Assembly (NCBI RefSeq): GCF_002929225.1
Contig: NZ_PISM01000014.1
Span: forward strand, 1 to 64,000
Length of the DNA: 64,000 nt
Origin: Stutzerimonas kunmingensis
Lineage (GTDB): Bacteria; Pseudomonadota; Gammaproteobacteria; Pseudomonadales; Pseudomonadaceae
Direction: 5' to 3'
The position numbers were made by a program, and so were the translations under genes. The notes under the pieces were generated by a model, which was given only the letters and a program-made list of their open reading frames with translations, was not told where the DNA came from and searched no databases. This document shows, one piece after another, positions 1-6,942 of this stretch. How positions within the stretch are numbered: the stretch's first letter is position 1; every line of letters starts with the position of its first letter.

Positions 1-1
1 T

Positions 2-382
2 GATATTATGAAGGCTCTATCTGAGCCTAATAGATTAAGATTAGTCTGGTTAATGTCATATATAGATCAAAGAATTTGTGTTAGTGAGGGTATGGATGTC
101 CTGGGAGAGTCACACTACAATGTTTCTCGTCACTTAAAAATTCTTTTAAAAGCAGGTATAGTCTCGGCAAGTCGTGAAGGAAAGTGGGTTTTTTATACAT
201 TGAAAACCGATGATTCTGAATTCTATAACCAACTCTTAAAAACTATTCAGTTGATACCTTCAGAAGAGTTCAAAGAAGAAATAAAACGCTGTAATCTTAG
301 GCTCAATATGCGAAAAAATGGAGACTGCGTTATAGGTCAAGAAAACGCTGAATGGCTAAATATTATGGACTTGAATAAATAA
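2..382 (+). CDS. ArsR-type winged-helix regulator, 5' end beyond window
   Basis: The reading frame is open to the left edge. An ATG at position 8 exists, but the sequence around it (MKALSEPNRLRL) corresponds to the first helix of ArsR-family proteins, which is normally preceded by about ten residues, so the true start is probably outside. The helix-turn-helix lies near residues 35-55 (residues NVSRHLKILLKAGIV), followed by the wing (GKWVFYTL). The C-terminal part has lone cysteines rather than an obvious metal site. The DNA is strikingly AT-rich compared with everything to the right, which indicates recent acquisition. It stops 5 bp before the left inverted repeat of the ISL3 element and its target cannot be told from this window. 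Confidence 0.7.
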   Translation, partial: DIMKALSEPNRLRLVWLMSYIDQRICVSEGMDVLGESHYNVSRHLKILLKAGIVSASREGKWVFYTLKTDDSEFYNQLLKTIQLIPSEEFKEEIKRCNLRLNMRKNGDCVIGQENAEWLNIMDLNK

Positions 383-387
383 AAACA

Positions 388-411
388 GGGTATCCGGAAT
401 TTCTGGTTGAT
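388..411 (+). repeat. Left terminal inverted repeat of the ISL3 element
   Basis: Begins GGGTATCCGG and ends GGTTGAT. It matches the reverse complement of 3349-3372 at 20 of 24 positions; the four mismatches are at positions 7, 12, 15 and 16. It starts 5 bp after the stop codon of the AT-rich ArsR-type gene. Confidence 0.9.
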
Positions 412-563
412 AAAATGCCAAAGATGTAAAGAAGAAAATCTTTCTCAGCGGATTATCTGATTGATCCTCTTCAGCCTACTCTACTGCCAATTTTCTGTTT
501 CCACCTTCGCCTGAGTCTTCATAGCGATGCTGACTAGGGAGGACAGCGAGAGCTGGGCAAGCG

Positions 564-878
564 TCAAAGCGGTTCTGGTTCATGCGCAATCCGGACACCT
601 GCACAACATTCCTCTTGTAAGAAACCGATCAAATTCTCTAGGTGCCCATACTCGGGTATACAGACAATCGTGCGGCTATGTTTCTCCTGCCGGATCAGCC
701 CTACCTTGGCCATGCGCGCAAGGTGATGTGATAGCGTCGAAGCAGGAATACCCAGCCCCTTCTGGATATCTCCGACCGAAGCCCCATCATGGCCAGCTTT
801 GACCAGAAAGCGGAACACGGACAGTCGGTGACTATTCCCTAGCTCAGCTAAGCTGGCTGCAACCTTTTCGTGATCCAT
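564..878 (-). CDS. ArsR-family metal(loid)-type repressor, IS cargo
   Basis: A 104-residue ArsR/SmtB-type repressor, transcribed away from the permease gene. The winged helix-turn-helix is clear: GNSHRLSVFRFL in the first helices, recognition helix around residues 44-58 (PASTLSHHLARM), then the wing. The protein ends with a vicinal pair Cys91-Cys92 plus Cys73, a pattern used by several arsenic- or thiol-metal-sensing ArsR proteins. ATG at 878 was chosen over an upstream TTG at 890 because it gives the usual ArsR N-terminus. The divergent promoter region carries two identical operator-like sites, one immediately upstream of this gene, suggesting autoregulation and control of the permease. The inducer is inferred to be a thiophilic metal or metalloid, not shown. 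Confidence 0.8.
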   Translation of the reverse strand: MDHEKVAASLAELGNSHRLSVFRFLVKAGHDGASVGDIQKGLGIPASTLSHHLARMAKVGLIRQEKHSRTIVCIPEYGHLENLIGFLQEECCAGVRIAHEPEPL

Positions 879-893
879 AGCACGCCCCAATAA

Positions 894-909
894 TTCGATG
901 TTTCTAGAA
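894..909. promoter_or_regulatory. Operator-like site 1, TTCGA-N5-CTAGAA
   Basis: TTCGATGTTTCTAGAA. It is an imperfect dyad (TTC-N10-GAA) that recurs, with the same ends and the same 5-bp spacer, at 956-971. It sits between the repressor start and the -35 box of the permease promoter. Probably bound by the adjacent ArsR-family protein. Confidence 0.6.
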
Positions 910-915
910 TTATAG

Positions 916-944
916 TTGACAGGTCGGATAAACGCAAGTAGGCT
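916..944 (+). promoter_or_regulatory. Probable sigma-70 promoter of the permease-tnpA unit
   Basis: A perfect -35 box TTGACA (916-921), a 17-bp spacer and a weaker -10 TAGGCT (939-944). The predicted transcription start near 951 falls just before operator-like site 2, so a bound repressor would block it. Confidence 0.55.
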
Positions 945-955
945 GCGTACATCAT

Positions 956-971
956 TTCGACAATACTAGAA
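956..971. promoter_or_regulatory. Operator-like site 2, TTCGA-N5-CTAGAA
   Basis: TTCGACAATACTAGAA. Same outer sequence and spacing as the site at 894-909, 62 bp away, close to six helical turns, which would place both dimers on one face of the DNA. It overlaps the start of the permease transcript. Confidence 0.6.
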
Positions 972-989
972 ATATAGGAGTAATATTGA

Positions 990-2024
990 ATGTCATCTCA
1001 ACTCCAAGACGCTCTAGGCATGTTCGCCTTTCTCGCTATCGAGCTATCGGTTTTATTCATTGGCATTAGCTTGCTGGTCGGAGTTCTTCAACGTCACATC
1101 CCACCATCCAAGGTGGAAGCGTTACTGACTTCCAGTGGGAAGCGAGGCTATTTTCTTGCTGCTGGTTTAGGAGCTATAACGCCCTTCTGTAGTTGCTCGA
1201 CTATCCCCATGTTGAAAGGGTTGATTCGGGCACGGGCCGGTTTTGGGCCGATGATGGTGTTTCTTTTCTCATCTCCGTTGCTGAATCCTATCGTCGTCGG
1301 CCTGCTGGTTGCCACGTTTGGATGGACACTTACTGCTATCTATGTGCTCGCCGCTTTGGTGGTCGCGGTAGGTGCCGGATGGCTGCTTCACACGCTTGGC
1401 TTCGAGCGTTATGTGCGCCGGACGGCGACACAAGAGAGCAGTGGATGTAGTTCATCAGCAAGCCCGTGCAGTGCTACATCGACCGCATCGAGTTGCGGCA
1501 CCAACAGCTGCGACACCACTCCGAAGACGGCTTCTTGCGGGGCTGATAGGAAGACAACAGTCTCTACGTCTAGCGAATGCTGTGACAGTCAACCCACTGT
1601 CACGGTTAAGAAAGAAGGGAAGTACAGTGGTGTGTGGCGGGAAGCTTGGTCGGACTTTATCGATGTGTTGCCTTACCTGCTCATCGGTATTGCGATTGGC
1701 AGCGTGATCTATGGTTTCATGCCCACTGACTTATTGGAGCAGTATGCAGGCCCAGATAATCCCTTTGCCATTCCAGTTGCCGCTGTCATCGGCGTGCCGT
1801 TGTATATTCGCGCTGAAGCCGTCATACCTCTGGCAGCGGCTCTGATGGCCAAAGGCGTGGGTGCCGGGACGGTGCTAGCGTTGATCATCGGCAGTGCCGG
1901 AGCCAGCCTGACTGAGCTCATTCTGTTGCGCTCTTTGTTCACGCTGAAGCTTTTAGCGGCGTTTTTAGCAGTCATTTTTGCTATGGCGATGATTGCCGGT
2001 TACGCCACCTACCTGTTTTTCTGA
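990..2024 (+). CDS. SO_0444/ArsP-type permease with Cys-rich linker, IS cargo
   Basis: A 344-residue inner-membrane permease of the DUF318 group, which includes the putative Cu/Zn exporter SO_0444 and the organoarsenical permease ArsP. It has two hydrophobic halves. The first holds the family signature PFCSCSTIP (Cys67, Cys69); the second, from about residue 225, holds the matching VPLYIRAEAVIP segment. Between them residues 145-210 form a Ser/Thr/Cys linker with seven cysteines (153, 160, 169, 174, 183, 197, 198), well placed to bind a soft metal. It is divergent from the ArsR-type repressor and 12 bp upstream of the transposase, probably on one transcript. Substrate is inferred to be a metal or metalloid; Cu, Zn and arsenicals remain equally open. 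Confidence 0.8.
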   Translation: MSSQLQDALGMFAFLAIELSVLFIGISLLVGVLQRHIPPSKVEALLTSSGKRGYFLAAGLGAITPFCSCSTIPMLKGLIRARAGFGPMMVFLFSSPLLNPIVVGLLVATFGWTLTAIYVLAALVVAVGAGWLLHTLGFERYVRRTATQESSGCSSSASPCSATSTASSCGTNSCDTTPKTASCGADRKTTVSTSSECCDSQPTVTVKKEGKYSGVWREAWSDFIDVLPYLLIGIAIGSVIYGFMPTDLLEQYAGPDNPFAIPVAAVIGVPLYIRAEAVIPLAAALMAKGVGAGTVLALIIGSAGASLTELILLRSLFTLKLLAAFLAVIFAMAMIAGYATYLFF

Positions 2025-2036
2025 TCAAGGCGGGAG

Positions 2037-3314
2037 ATGATTAATTCGTTAAGCCTTCCTGGGTACCAGTTGGTGGATTCTGATGAGCAGAATGAAGACA
2101 TACATTTTCGGCTTGAAGCACCTACACCAGTAGCCTGCGAGGGGTGCGGCGTGCAGGGTGAGTTCGTGCGGTTCGGCAAGCGTGACGTTCCCTATCGTGA
2201 TCTGCCCATCCACGGCAAGCGGGTCACTCTCTGGGTGGTCCGCCGCCGATACACCTGCCGGGCCTGCAAGACAACATTCAGGCCCCAGCTACCGGAGATG
2301 GTGGACGGATTCCGTATGACACTGCGGCTGCATGAGTACGTGGAGAAGGAATCCTTCAACCACCCCTACACCTTTGTGGCGGCACAGACCGGCCTGGACG
2401 AGAAGACGGTGCGCGACATCTTCAACGCCCGCGCCGAGTTCCTGGGGCGCTGGCACCGCTTCGAGACGCCCCGCATCCTGGGCATTGACGAGCTATACCT
2501 GAACAAGCGCTACCGCTGCATTCTGACCAACATTGAGGAGCGAACCCTGCTCGACCTGCTGGCCACCCGCCGCCAGGACGTGGTGACCAACTACCTGATG
2601 AAGCTGAAAGACCGGCAGAAGGTCGAGATCGTCAGCATGGACATGTGGAACCCCTACCGGGCAGCGGTCAAGGCTGTGCTGCCCCAGGCCCGTATCGTGG
2701 TCGATAAGTTCCATGTGGTGCGCATGGCCAACGATGCCCTAGAGAGAGTGCGCAAGGGCCTCAGAAAGGAGCTGAAACCGTCCCAGAGCCGGACTCTCAA
2801 GGGAGACCGGAAAATCCTGCTGAAACGCGCTCACGAAGTCTCAGACCGGGAGCGCCTCATCATGGAGACCTGGACAGGCGCGTTCCCGCAACTGCTGGCC
2901 GCCTACGAGCACAAGGAGCGCTTCTACGGCATCTGGGACGCCACCACACGGCTCCAGGCAGAAGCCGCCCTGGACGAGTGGATAGCCACCATCCCGAAGG
3001 GCCAAAAGGAAGTCTGGAGCGATCTGGTCAGGGCAGTGGGAAACTGGCGCGAAGAGACCATGACCTACTTCGAGACGGACATGCCCGTCACCAACGCTTA
3101 CACGGAGTCCATCAACCGACTGGCCAAGGACAAGAACCGTGAAGGGCGCGGTTACTCCTTCGAGGTGATGCGGGCACGAATGCTCTACACCACGAAGCAC
3201 AAGAAGAAGGCACCGACTGCGAAGGTCTCTCCTTTCTACAAGAAAACCATCGGTTACGGACTGCCGGACTTCGCAGAGGAACTCAACTACGGAGTCGATC
3301 TATCAACCATCTGA
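2037..3314 (+). CDS. tnpA: ISL3-family transposase
   Basis: A 425-residue DDE transposase of the ISL3 (DUF/transposase_12) type, full length for the family. The N-terminal zinc-finger-like segment has Cys34, Cys37, Cys74 and Cys77. The catalytic core shows GIDE near residue 160, a second acidic site in SMDMWNPY and DKFHVV, and the C-terminal glutamate in NAYTESINRLAK. It has no frameshift or stop, so the enzyme may be active. It follows the permease gene by 12 bp and ends 34 bp before the right inverted repeat. A hairpin (3325-3354) lies between the stop codon and the element's end. Confidence 0.93.
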   Translation: MINSLSLPGYQLVDSDEQNEDIHFRLEAPTPVACEGCGVQGEFVRFGKRDVPYRDLPIHGKRVTLWVVRRRYTCRACKTTFRPQLPEMVDGFRMTLRLHEYVEKESFNHPYTFVAAQTGLDEKTVRDIFNARAEFLGRWHRFETPRILGIDELYLNKRYRCILTNIEERTLLDLLATRRQDVVTNYLMKLKDRQKVEIVSMDMWNPYRAAVKAVLPQARIVVDKFHVVRMANDALERVRKGLRKELKPSQSRTLKGDRKILLKRAHEVSDRERLIMETWTGAFPQLLAAYEHKERFYGIWDATTRLQAEAALDEWIATIPKGQKEVWSDLVRAVGNWREETMTYFETDMPVTNAYTESINRLAKDKNREGRGYSFEVMRARMLYTTKHKKKAPTAKVSPFYKKTIGYGLPDFAEELNYGVDLSTI

Positions 3315-3324
3315 GGGTGGTATC

Positions 3325-3354
3325 AGGTTGGTGGGGTAAAGGTGCCCCATCAAC
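3325..3354. terminator. Hairpin at the right end of the IS
   Basis: GGTTG-g-TGGGG pairs with CCCCA-t-CAACC around a short loop, immediately after tnpA and running into the right inverted repeat. It lacks a T-tract. It may stop read-through or hide the transposase gene from outside transcription. Confidence 0.4.
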
Positions 3355-3372
3355 CATTAAATCCGTATACCC
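3349..3372 (-). repeat. Right terminal inverted repeat of the ISL3 element
   Basis: Read on the minus strand it starts GGGTATACGG and ends GGTTGAT, the partner of 388-411. Only five bases (TAAAT) separate it from the CCA end of the fMet tRNA gene. Confidence 0.9.
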
Positions 3373-3377
3373 TAAAT

Positions 3378-3454
<77 letters not shown>

Positions 3455-3519
3455 ACGCGCATTCTACAGCTTTAAACGCGGCTGTCACGGGTTTATTTGA
3501 AATCAGATGGAAATACCGG

Positions 3520-3702
3520 TCAGGCGTGCCATGAGGGCAGGGTGCCGGGAGCGCCTGTCTGGTGTGGCAGACACTGTTTGATTGCCGGGTGAGCCTGCGG
3601 CGGGTGATGGCGACGAGCGATCCTCATCATGCCCCAGAGCATGGAGAGCGCTACCGACAGCCAACCCAGGATCATCATCAGGAGTATCAGCGCAGGTTCC
3701 AT
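3520..3702 (-). CDS. Small hydrophobic protein, unrecognised
   Basis: A 60-residue protein with one long hydrophobic segment at residues 3-26 (starting MEPALILLMMILGW) and a basic tail rich in Arg, His and Pro (RIARRHHPP). The ATG at 3702 is preceded at good distance by AGAGGAAG on the minus strand, a strong ribosome-binding site, which supports this start over a longer reading. It resembles small single-span inner-membrane proteins; no function can be assigned. It lies next to the fMet tRNA, in the same orientation. The possibility that it is not expressed remains. Confidence 0.5.
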   Translation of the reverse strand: MEPALILLMMILGWLSVALSMLWGMMRIARRHHPPQAHPAIKQCLPHQTGAPGTLPSWHA

Positions 3703-3853
3703 CTGGAGCTTCCTCTTTGAATCCAATATTCGTCCTTGTGGTTGTGACCCCGCGCGCTGAAAGCGGTTCCGGCATGCCATCGGTCGCTCGCCAGCGCACT
3801 CCTTGGAATCGCCGCTGCCTAAGTATCAAGTGGATGAAGCGGAGGTGTCGGAC

Positions 3854-4174
3854 ATGCGTATTCAGCTTGGTGTGCTGGTTGCAGCGCTTGCTTTAACAGT
3901 CAGCGCGCAGGATCTGGAACTACCGTTCGCTGACATCCCGTTGGCTCAGAACACGGGCGCGGCGGATCGCGGCGCCGCCGGCAATGGCTCGATGGGCATT
4001 GGCGGCGGTATCGACTATCTGGAGGATGACCAGGTCCAGTCTGAGGCAGGTGACGCATCCTCCAAGAAGCCAGCGGCGGAGCAGTACGACGACACGGCCG
4101 AACCCGGCCATGGTGGCAATGAGACCGACATGGAGCACCGTCGCCGTCCCAAATTGGAAAGACGTAGTGATTAA
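3854..4174 (+). CDS. Small exported protein, unrecognised
   Basis: A 106-residue protein starting at an ATG 8 bases after GGAGGTG. Residues 1-19 (MRIQLGVLVAALALTVSAQ) look like a Sec signal peptide. The mature part is Gly/Ala/Asp-rich in the middle (GSMGIGGGIDYLEDD) and charged at the end (HRRRPKLERRSD). It has no cysteines and no recognisable domain. It is followed 28 bp later by a second small exported protein of similarly low complexity, suggesting a two-gene unit. Possibly a periplasmic stress or cell-surface protein, but this is a guess. Confidence 0.6.
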   Translation: MRIQLGVLVAALALTVSAQDLELPFADIPLAQNTGAADRGAAGNGSMGIGGGIDYLEDDQVQSEAGDASSKKPAAEQYDDTAEPGHGGNETDMEHRRRPKLERRSD

Positions 4175-4202
4175 CGCAGTCGTTCATCGATAGGAGGTAG
4201 CC

Positions 4203-4502
4203 ATGAATCGGGCACTCACAGCGGTAACAGTATTGCTTCTGGCGGGTTCTGCGGGGGCGTACGCCGGTTCGGCGGAGAACGCCGATGACACCCGTCGTCC
4301 GGGAGCTGCAAACGAAAGCTCAGTTGAATCGAGCGAGCGTTCCGACCAGCACAGCGAAAAGTCGGAAGGCCATGACAGTCGGGACCACAAGGCGCAGCAG
4401 GGCAGTGACCTGGGCACCATGGGAACGGGTAATACCGGAACCACAGGCGGCATGGGTGCTACCACGGGAACCGACACCATTGGTGGGACCATCGAAGAAT
4501 AG
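4203..4502 (+). CDS. Small exported Ser/Gly/Thr-rich protein, unrecognised
   Basis: A 99-residue protein behind the ribosome-binding site AGGAGGT. Residues 1-21 form a signal peptide (MNRALTAVTVLLLAGSAGAYA). The mature part has two compositional blocks: a hydrophilic Ser/Glu/His/Lys stretch (residues 37-68) and a Gly/Thr/Met stretch from about 70 to 96 made of GT and GG units (GTMGTGNTGTTGG). No known domain is visible. Pseudomonads carry several short exported proteins of this style, but I do not recognise this one. It follows the exported protein at 3854-4174 on the same strand. Confidence 0.6.
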   Translation: MNRALTAVTVLLLAGSAGAYAGSAENADDTRRPGAANESSVESSERSDQHSEKSEGHDSRDHKAQQGSDLGTMGTGNTGTTGGMGATTGTDTIGGTIEE

Positions 4503-4581
4503 CCCGCTACCGGCCACGCAACATTCATAAAGGAGTCAGGCATCCGTACAATGCCCAACTTTCAACATCTATTGGCTTGGT

Positions 4582-5556
4582 ATGCAGATCGCTTTGGCGC
4601 CCATGGAGGGGCTGGTCGACGAAATCCTTCGCGACGTTCTGACTCGGATGGGTGGTGTCGACTGGTGCGTCACCGAGTTCATCCGAGTCTCTGATCGTCT
4701 GCTGCCGCAAAGCAGCTTTCGCAAACTTGCACCCGAATTGCAGGCTGGCGCCGTTACTCGCGCCGGAACCCCTGTGCGCGTTCAATTACTGGGCTCCGAT
4801 CCTGCCTGTCTGGCTGATAACGCTGCCTATGCCTGCTCACTGGGTGCGCCTGCTATCGATCTGAATTTCGGCTGCCCGGCCAAGACGGTAAACAAATCGC
4901 GCGGTGGGGCCATCCTGCTCAGGGAGCCTGATTTGCTGCACGCCATCCTCTGTGAGGTACGGCGAACTGTGCCGGCGCACATCCCGGTCACCGCCAAGAT
5001 GCGCCTGGGTTTCGACAGCCCGGACGGTGCACTCGATTGCGCTCGGGCGCTGGTGGACGGCGGGGCAGAGCAGTTGGTGGTGCATGCGCGAACGAAGGTC
5101 GAAGGCTACAAGCCGCCGGCGCATTGGGAATGGGTGGCTCGCGTGCAGGAGGTCGTCGTGGTGCCGGTATACGCCAACGGCGATATCTGGTCGCTGGAAG
5201 ACTGGCGTCGCTGTCGAGAGGTCAGCGGCGCGGAGAATATCATGTTGGGCCGCGGCCTGGTTTCGCGGCCAGACCTGGCACGGCAGATCGCCGCCGCTGA
5301 ACAGGGGCAAGGCATCGCCGAGATGAGCTGGGCAGAGTTTCAACCCACGCTGGTGGACTTCTGGCAGCAGGCGCGGGGCAAGATCGCACCACGCTATGCG
5401 CCCGGCAGACTGAAGCAGTGGCTGGCCTTGCTTACGCGCAACTACCCCGAGGCGGTGGCGCTGTTCGCCGCCCTGCGCCGGGAGAACGATTGCGCGCGGA
5501 TCGACGCGATGCTCGGGGTCGAAACCGTCGGTATTCCGGTGGCGGCGCTGGGTTAG
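4582..5556 (+). CDS. dusC: tRNA-dihydrouridine(16) synthase DusC
   Basis: A 324-residue flavoenzyme that uses FMN and NADPH to reduce uridine in the D-loop of tRNA; the DusC subfamily acts at U16. The FMN TIM barrel occupies residues 1-240: LAPMEGLVD at the N-terminus, the catalytic-cysteine motif [17 protein letters not shown] near residue 100, the HARTKVEGY segment that holds FMN and substrate, and ANGDI and GRGL in the phosphate-binding region. The C-terminal 70 residues are the helical tRNA-binding domain. Length is usual for the family. It stands alone, convergent with the SDR gene 5 bp downstream; no strong Shine-Dalgarno precedes the ATG. Confidence 0.92.
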   Translation: MQIALAPMEGLVDEILRDVLTRMGGVDWCVTEFIRVSDRLLPQSSFRKLAPELQAGAVTRAGTPVRVQLLGSDPACLADNAAYACSLGAPAIDLNFGCPAKTVNKSRGGAILLREPDLLHAILCEVRRTVPAHIPVTAKMRLGFDSPDGALDCARALVDGGAEQLVVHARTKVEGYKPPAHWEWVARVQEVVVVPVYANGDIWSLEDWRRCREVSGAENIMLGRGLVSRPDLARQIAAAEQGQGIAEMSWAEFQPTLVDFWQQARGKIAPRYAPGRLKQWLALLTRNYPEAVALFAALRRENDCARIDAMLGVETVGIPVAALG

Positions 5557-5561
5557 GCCGA

Positions 5562-6308
5562 TCAGCGTCCGCCGCTGACGTCCAGCAACGCGCCGGTGGT
5601 ATAGCTGGCGTGCTCGCTGGCGAGCCAGAGTATGGCTTCGGCAACTTCCTCGGCTTTCCCGCCGCGCCCCATGGGCACGCTTGCCTTGACCCGCTCGATG
5701 CGATCCGGCTCGCCGCCGCTGGCGTGAATCTCGGTATCGATCACGCCGGGTCGTACCGCATTCACCCGAATGCCTTCGCCGGCCACTTCCCTGGCCAGCC
5801 CAACCGTCATGCTGTCGATGGCGCCCTTGGCCGCGGCATAGTCGATGTACTCCCCAGGCGCGCCAAGTCGCGCGGCGATCGAGGACAGGTTGATGATCGA
5901 ACCACCCTGGCCGCCATGCTGATTGGACATGCGCTTGATCGCCTCGCGCGCGCATAGAAAGCTGCCGATGACATTGGCACCGAGCACGCGCGTCCAGCGG
6001 GCGGCGTCCATCTGCTCCAGGCGCATCTGCTGTTCGAGCATGCCGGCGTTGTTGACCAGCACATCGAGGCGGCCGAACTCGCGATCAATCATCTCGAACA
6101 TCTGCACCACCTGACCCTCGTCAGCGACATCAGCCTTGACCGTGATTGCCGATACGCCCGCAGCGTGGACCTGTTCGAGCACCTGTTTCACCGCGTCTTC
6201 GCGTTGGTGATAGTTGAGGCACAGTGCGTAGCCCTGGTGGGCCGCCAGCCGGGCAGTGGCGGCGCCGATACCACGACTGGCACCTGTGATCAGTATGACT
6301 CTGGACAT
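5562..6308 (-). CDS. SDR-family NAD(P)-dependent oxidoreductase
   Basis: A classical short-chain dehydrogenase/reductase of 248 residues. It has the cofactor motif TGASRGIG at about residues 8-15, NNAG near 89, the catalytic Ser of LSSIAARLG and the YxxxK pair in YIDYAAAKGA. The C-terminal PGVIDT is also typical. ATG at 6308 is preceded by AGAGGTAA on the minus strand, so an upstream in-frame start at 6335 is rejected. The substrate cannot be told; the family oxidises or reduces alcohols, ketones and sugars. The start faces ibpA, with 130 bp between them. Confidence 0.88.
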   Translation of the reverse strand: MSRVILITGASRGIGAATARLAAHQGYALCLNYHQREDAVKQVLEQVHAAGVSAITVKADVADEGQVVQMFEMIDREFGRLDVLVNNAGMLEQQMRLEQMDAARWTRVLGANVIGSFLCAREAIKRMSNQHGGQGGSIINLSSIAARLGAPGEYIDYAAAKGAIDSMTVGLAREVAGEGIRVNAVRPGVIDTEIHASGGEPDRIERVKASVPMGRGGKAEEVAEAILWLASEHASYTTGALLDVSGGR

Positions 6309-6344
6309 GGTGTTACCTCTCGTCAGCAGGCTCATTTTCTGTGC

Positions 6345-6372
6345 CTTGAAATCTGCATAACGGTTCCTATCT
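6345..6372 (+). promoter_or_regulatory. Probable sigma-32 heat-shock promoter of ibpA
   Basis: CTTGAAA (6345-6351) equals the sigma-32 -35 consensus. CCTATCT at 6366-6372, 14 bp away, is a partial match to the -10 (CCCCATNT). Confidence 0.6.
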
Positions 6373-6379
6373 AGGGCTC

Positions 6380-6438
6380 AGCGGGATGCCGAAGTCGGGT
6401 CCCGCCAGTTTCAACTCGCTGATTTCAGGAGGTTTATC
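6380..6438 (+). promoter_or_regulatory. ROSE-like RNA thermometer in the ibpA leader
   Basis: The leader has a stable 5' hairpin (GCGGGA at 6381-6386 with TCCCGC at 6400-6405) and next to the start codon the ROSE hallmark: TCGCT (6416-6420) able to pair with AGGA (6427-6430) of the Shine-Dalgarno across a 6-nt loop, leaving a G opposite G. Such hairpins melt on heating and free the ribosome-binding site. The structure is inferred by eye. Confidence 0.6.
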
Positions 6439-6885
6439 ATGAGTTCGTTTCCCATGGCCCCTCTGTTCCGGCAATCCGTGGGCTTCGATCGTTTCAATGA
6501 CCTGTTCGAGTCCGCGCTGCGCAACGACACCGGCAGCTCGTATCCACCCTATAACATCGAGAAACACGGTGACGACCAGTATCGAATCGTGGTCGCAGCC
6601 GCCGGCTTCGAGGAGTCCGACCTCGATCTGCAGGTCGAGCGCAGTGTGCTGACCATCAGTGGCGGGCGGCGCGAAAGAGAGGCCGAGAATGTCACCTATC
6701 TGCATCAGGGTATCGCTCAGCGGGCGTTCAAGTTGTCGTTCCGGCTAGCCGACCACATCGAGGTGAAAGGCGCTGCGCTGAACAGTGGCCTGCTCAACAT
6801 CGACCTGGTGCGCGTGGTGCCGGAAGAGGCTAAGCCCAAGCGCATCCCGATCAATGCCGATCAGCGGCCCGCGCTGGAGGGTTGA
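6439..6885 (+). CDS. ibpA: Small heat-shock protein IbpA (Hsp20)
   Basis: A 148-residue cytoplasmic holdase chaperone that binds unfolded proteins and passes them to DnaK/ClpB. The short N-terminal arm carries aromatic and Phe residues (GFDRFNDLF); the alpha-crystallin domain spans about residues 35-125, with YNIEKHGDDQYRI, AGFEESDLDL and the closing GLLNIDLVR. The C-terminal IPI motif (residues 138-140 region, KRIPI) docks into neighbouring subunits for oligomer assembly. The Shine-Dalgarno CAGGAGG sits in a ROSE-like hairpin behind a sigma-32-type promoter, so expression should be heat-induced at two levels. A bidirectional terminator follows. Confidence 0.93.
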   Translation: MSSFPMAPLFRQSVGFDRFNDLFESALRNDTGSSYPPYNIEKHGDDQYRIVVAAAGFEESDLDLQVERSVLTISGGRREREAENVTYLHQGIAQRAFKLSFRLADHIEVKGAALNSGLLNIDLVRVVPEEAKPKRIPINADQRPALEG

Positions 6886-6899
6886 TCTGCAAGGGAGAG

Positions 6900-6926
6900 A
6901 AGGGCGCCATAGGGCGCCCTTTCTTG
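6900..6926. terminator. Bidirectional terminator between ibpA and the LysR gene
   Basis: A 9-bp GC-rich stem AAGGGCGCC/GGCGCCCTT followed by TTCTT. The A-run on the other side allows it to serve the convergent LysR gene too. Confidence 0.8.
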
Positions 6927-6942
6927 TAGTTGTCTCGTCTGG

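Larger units (their letters stand above)
388..3372 (+). mobile_element. ISL3-family insertion sequence with ArsR/permease cargo
   Basis: The element is bounded by matching inverted repeats (388-411 and 3349-3372; 20 of 24 bases agree) and contains an ISL3-family transposase at its right side. Two extra genes, a divergent ArsR-family repressor and a SO_0444/DUF318-type permease, lie between the left end and the transposase, so it is a cargo-bearing IS of roughly 3 kb. ISL3 elements with passenger genes, such as ISPpu12, are known in pseudomonads. ISL3 elements normally duplicate 8 bp of target; the flanks here (taaaaaca on the left, taaattgg on the right) share only TAAA. The flank on the right is the 3' end of a tRNA gene, that on the left is AT-rich foreign DNA. 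Confidence 0.85.
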
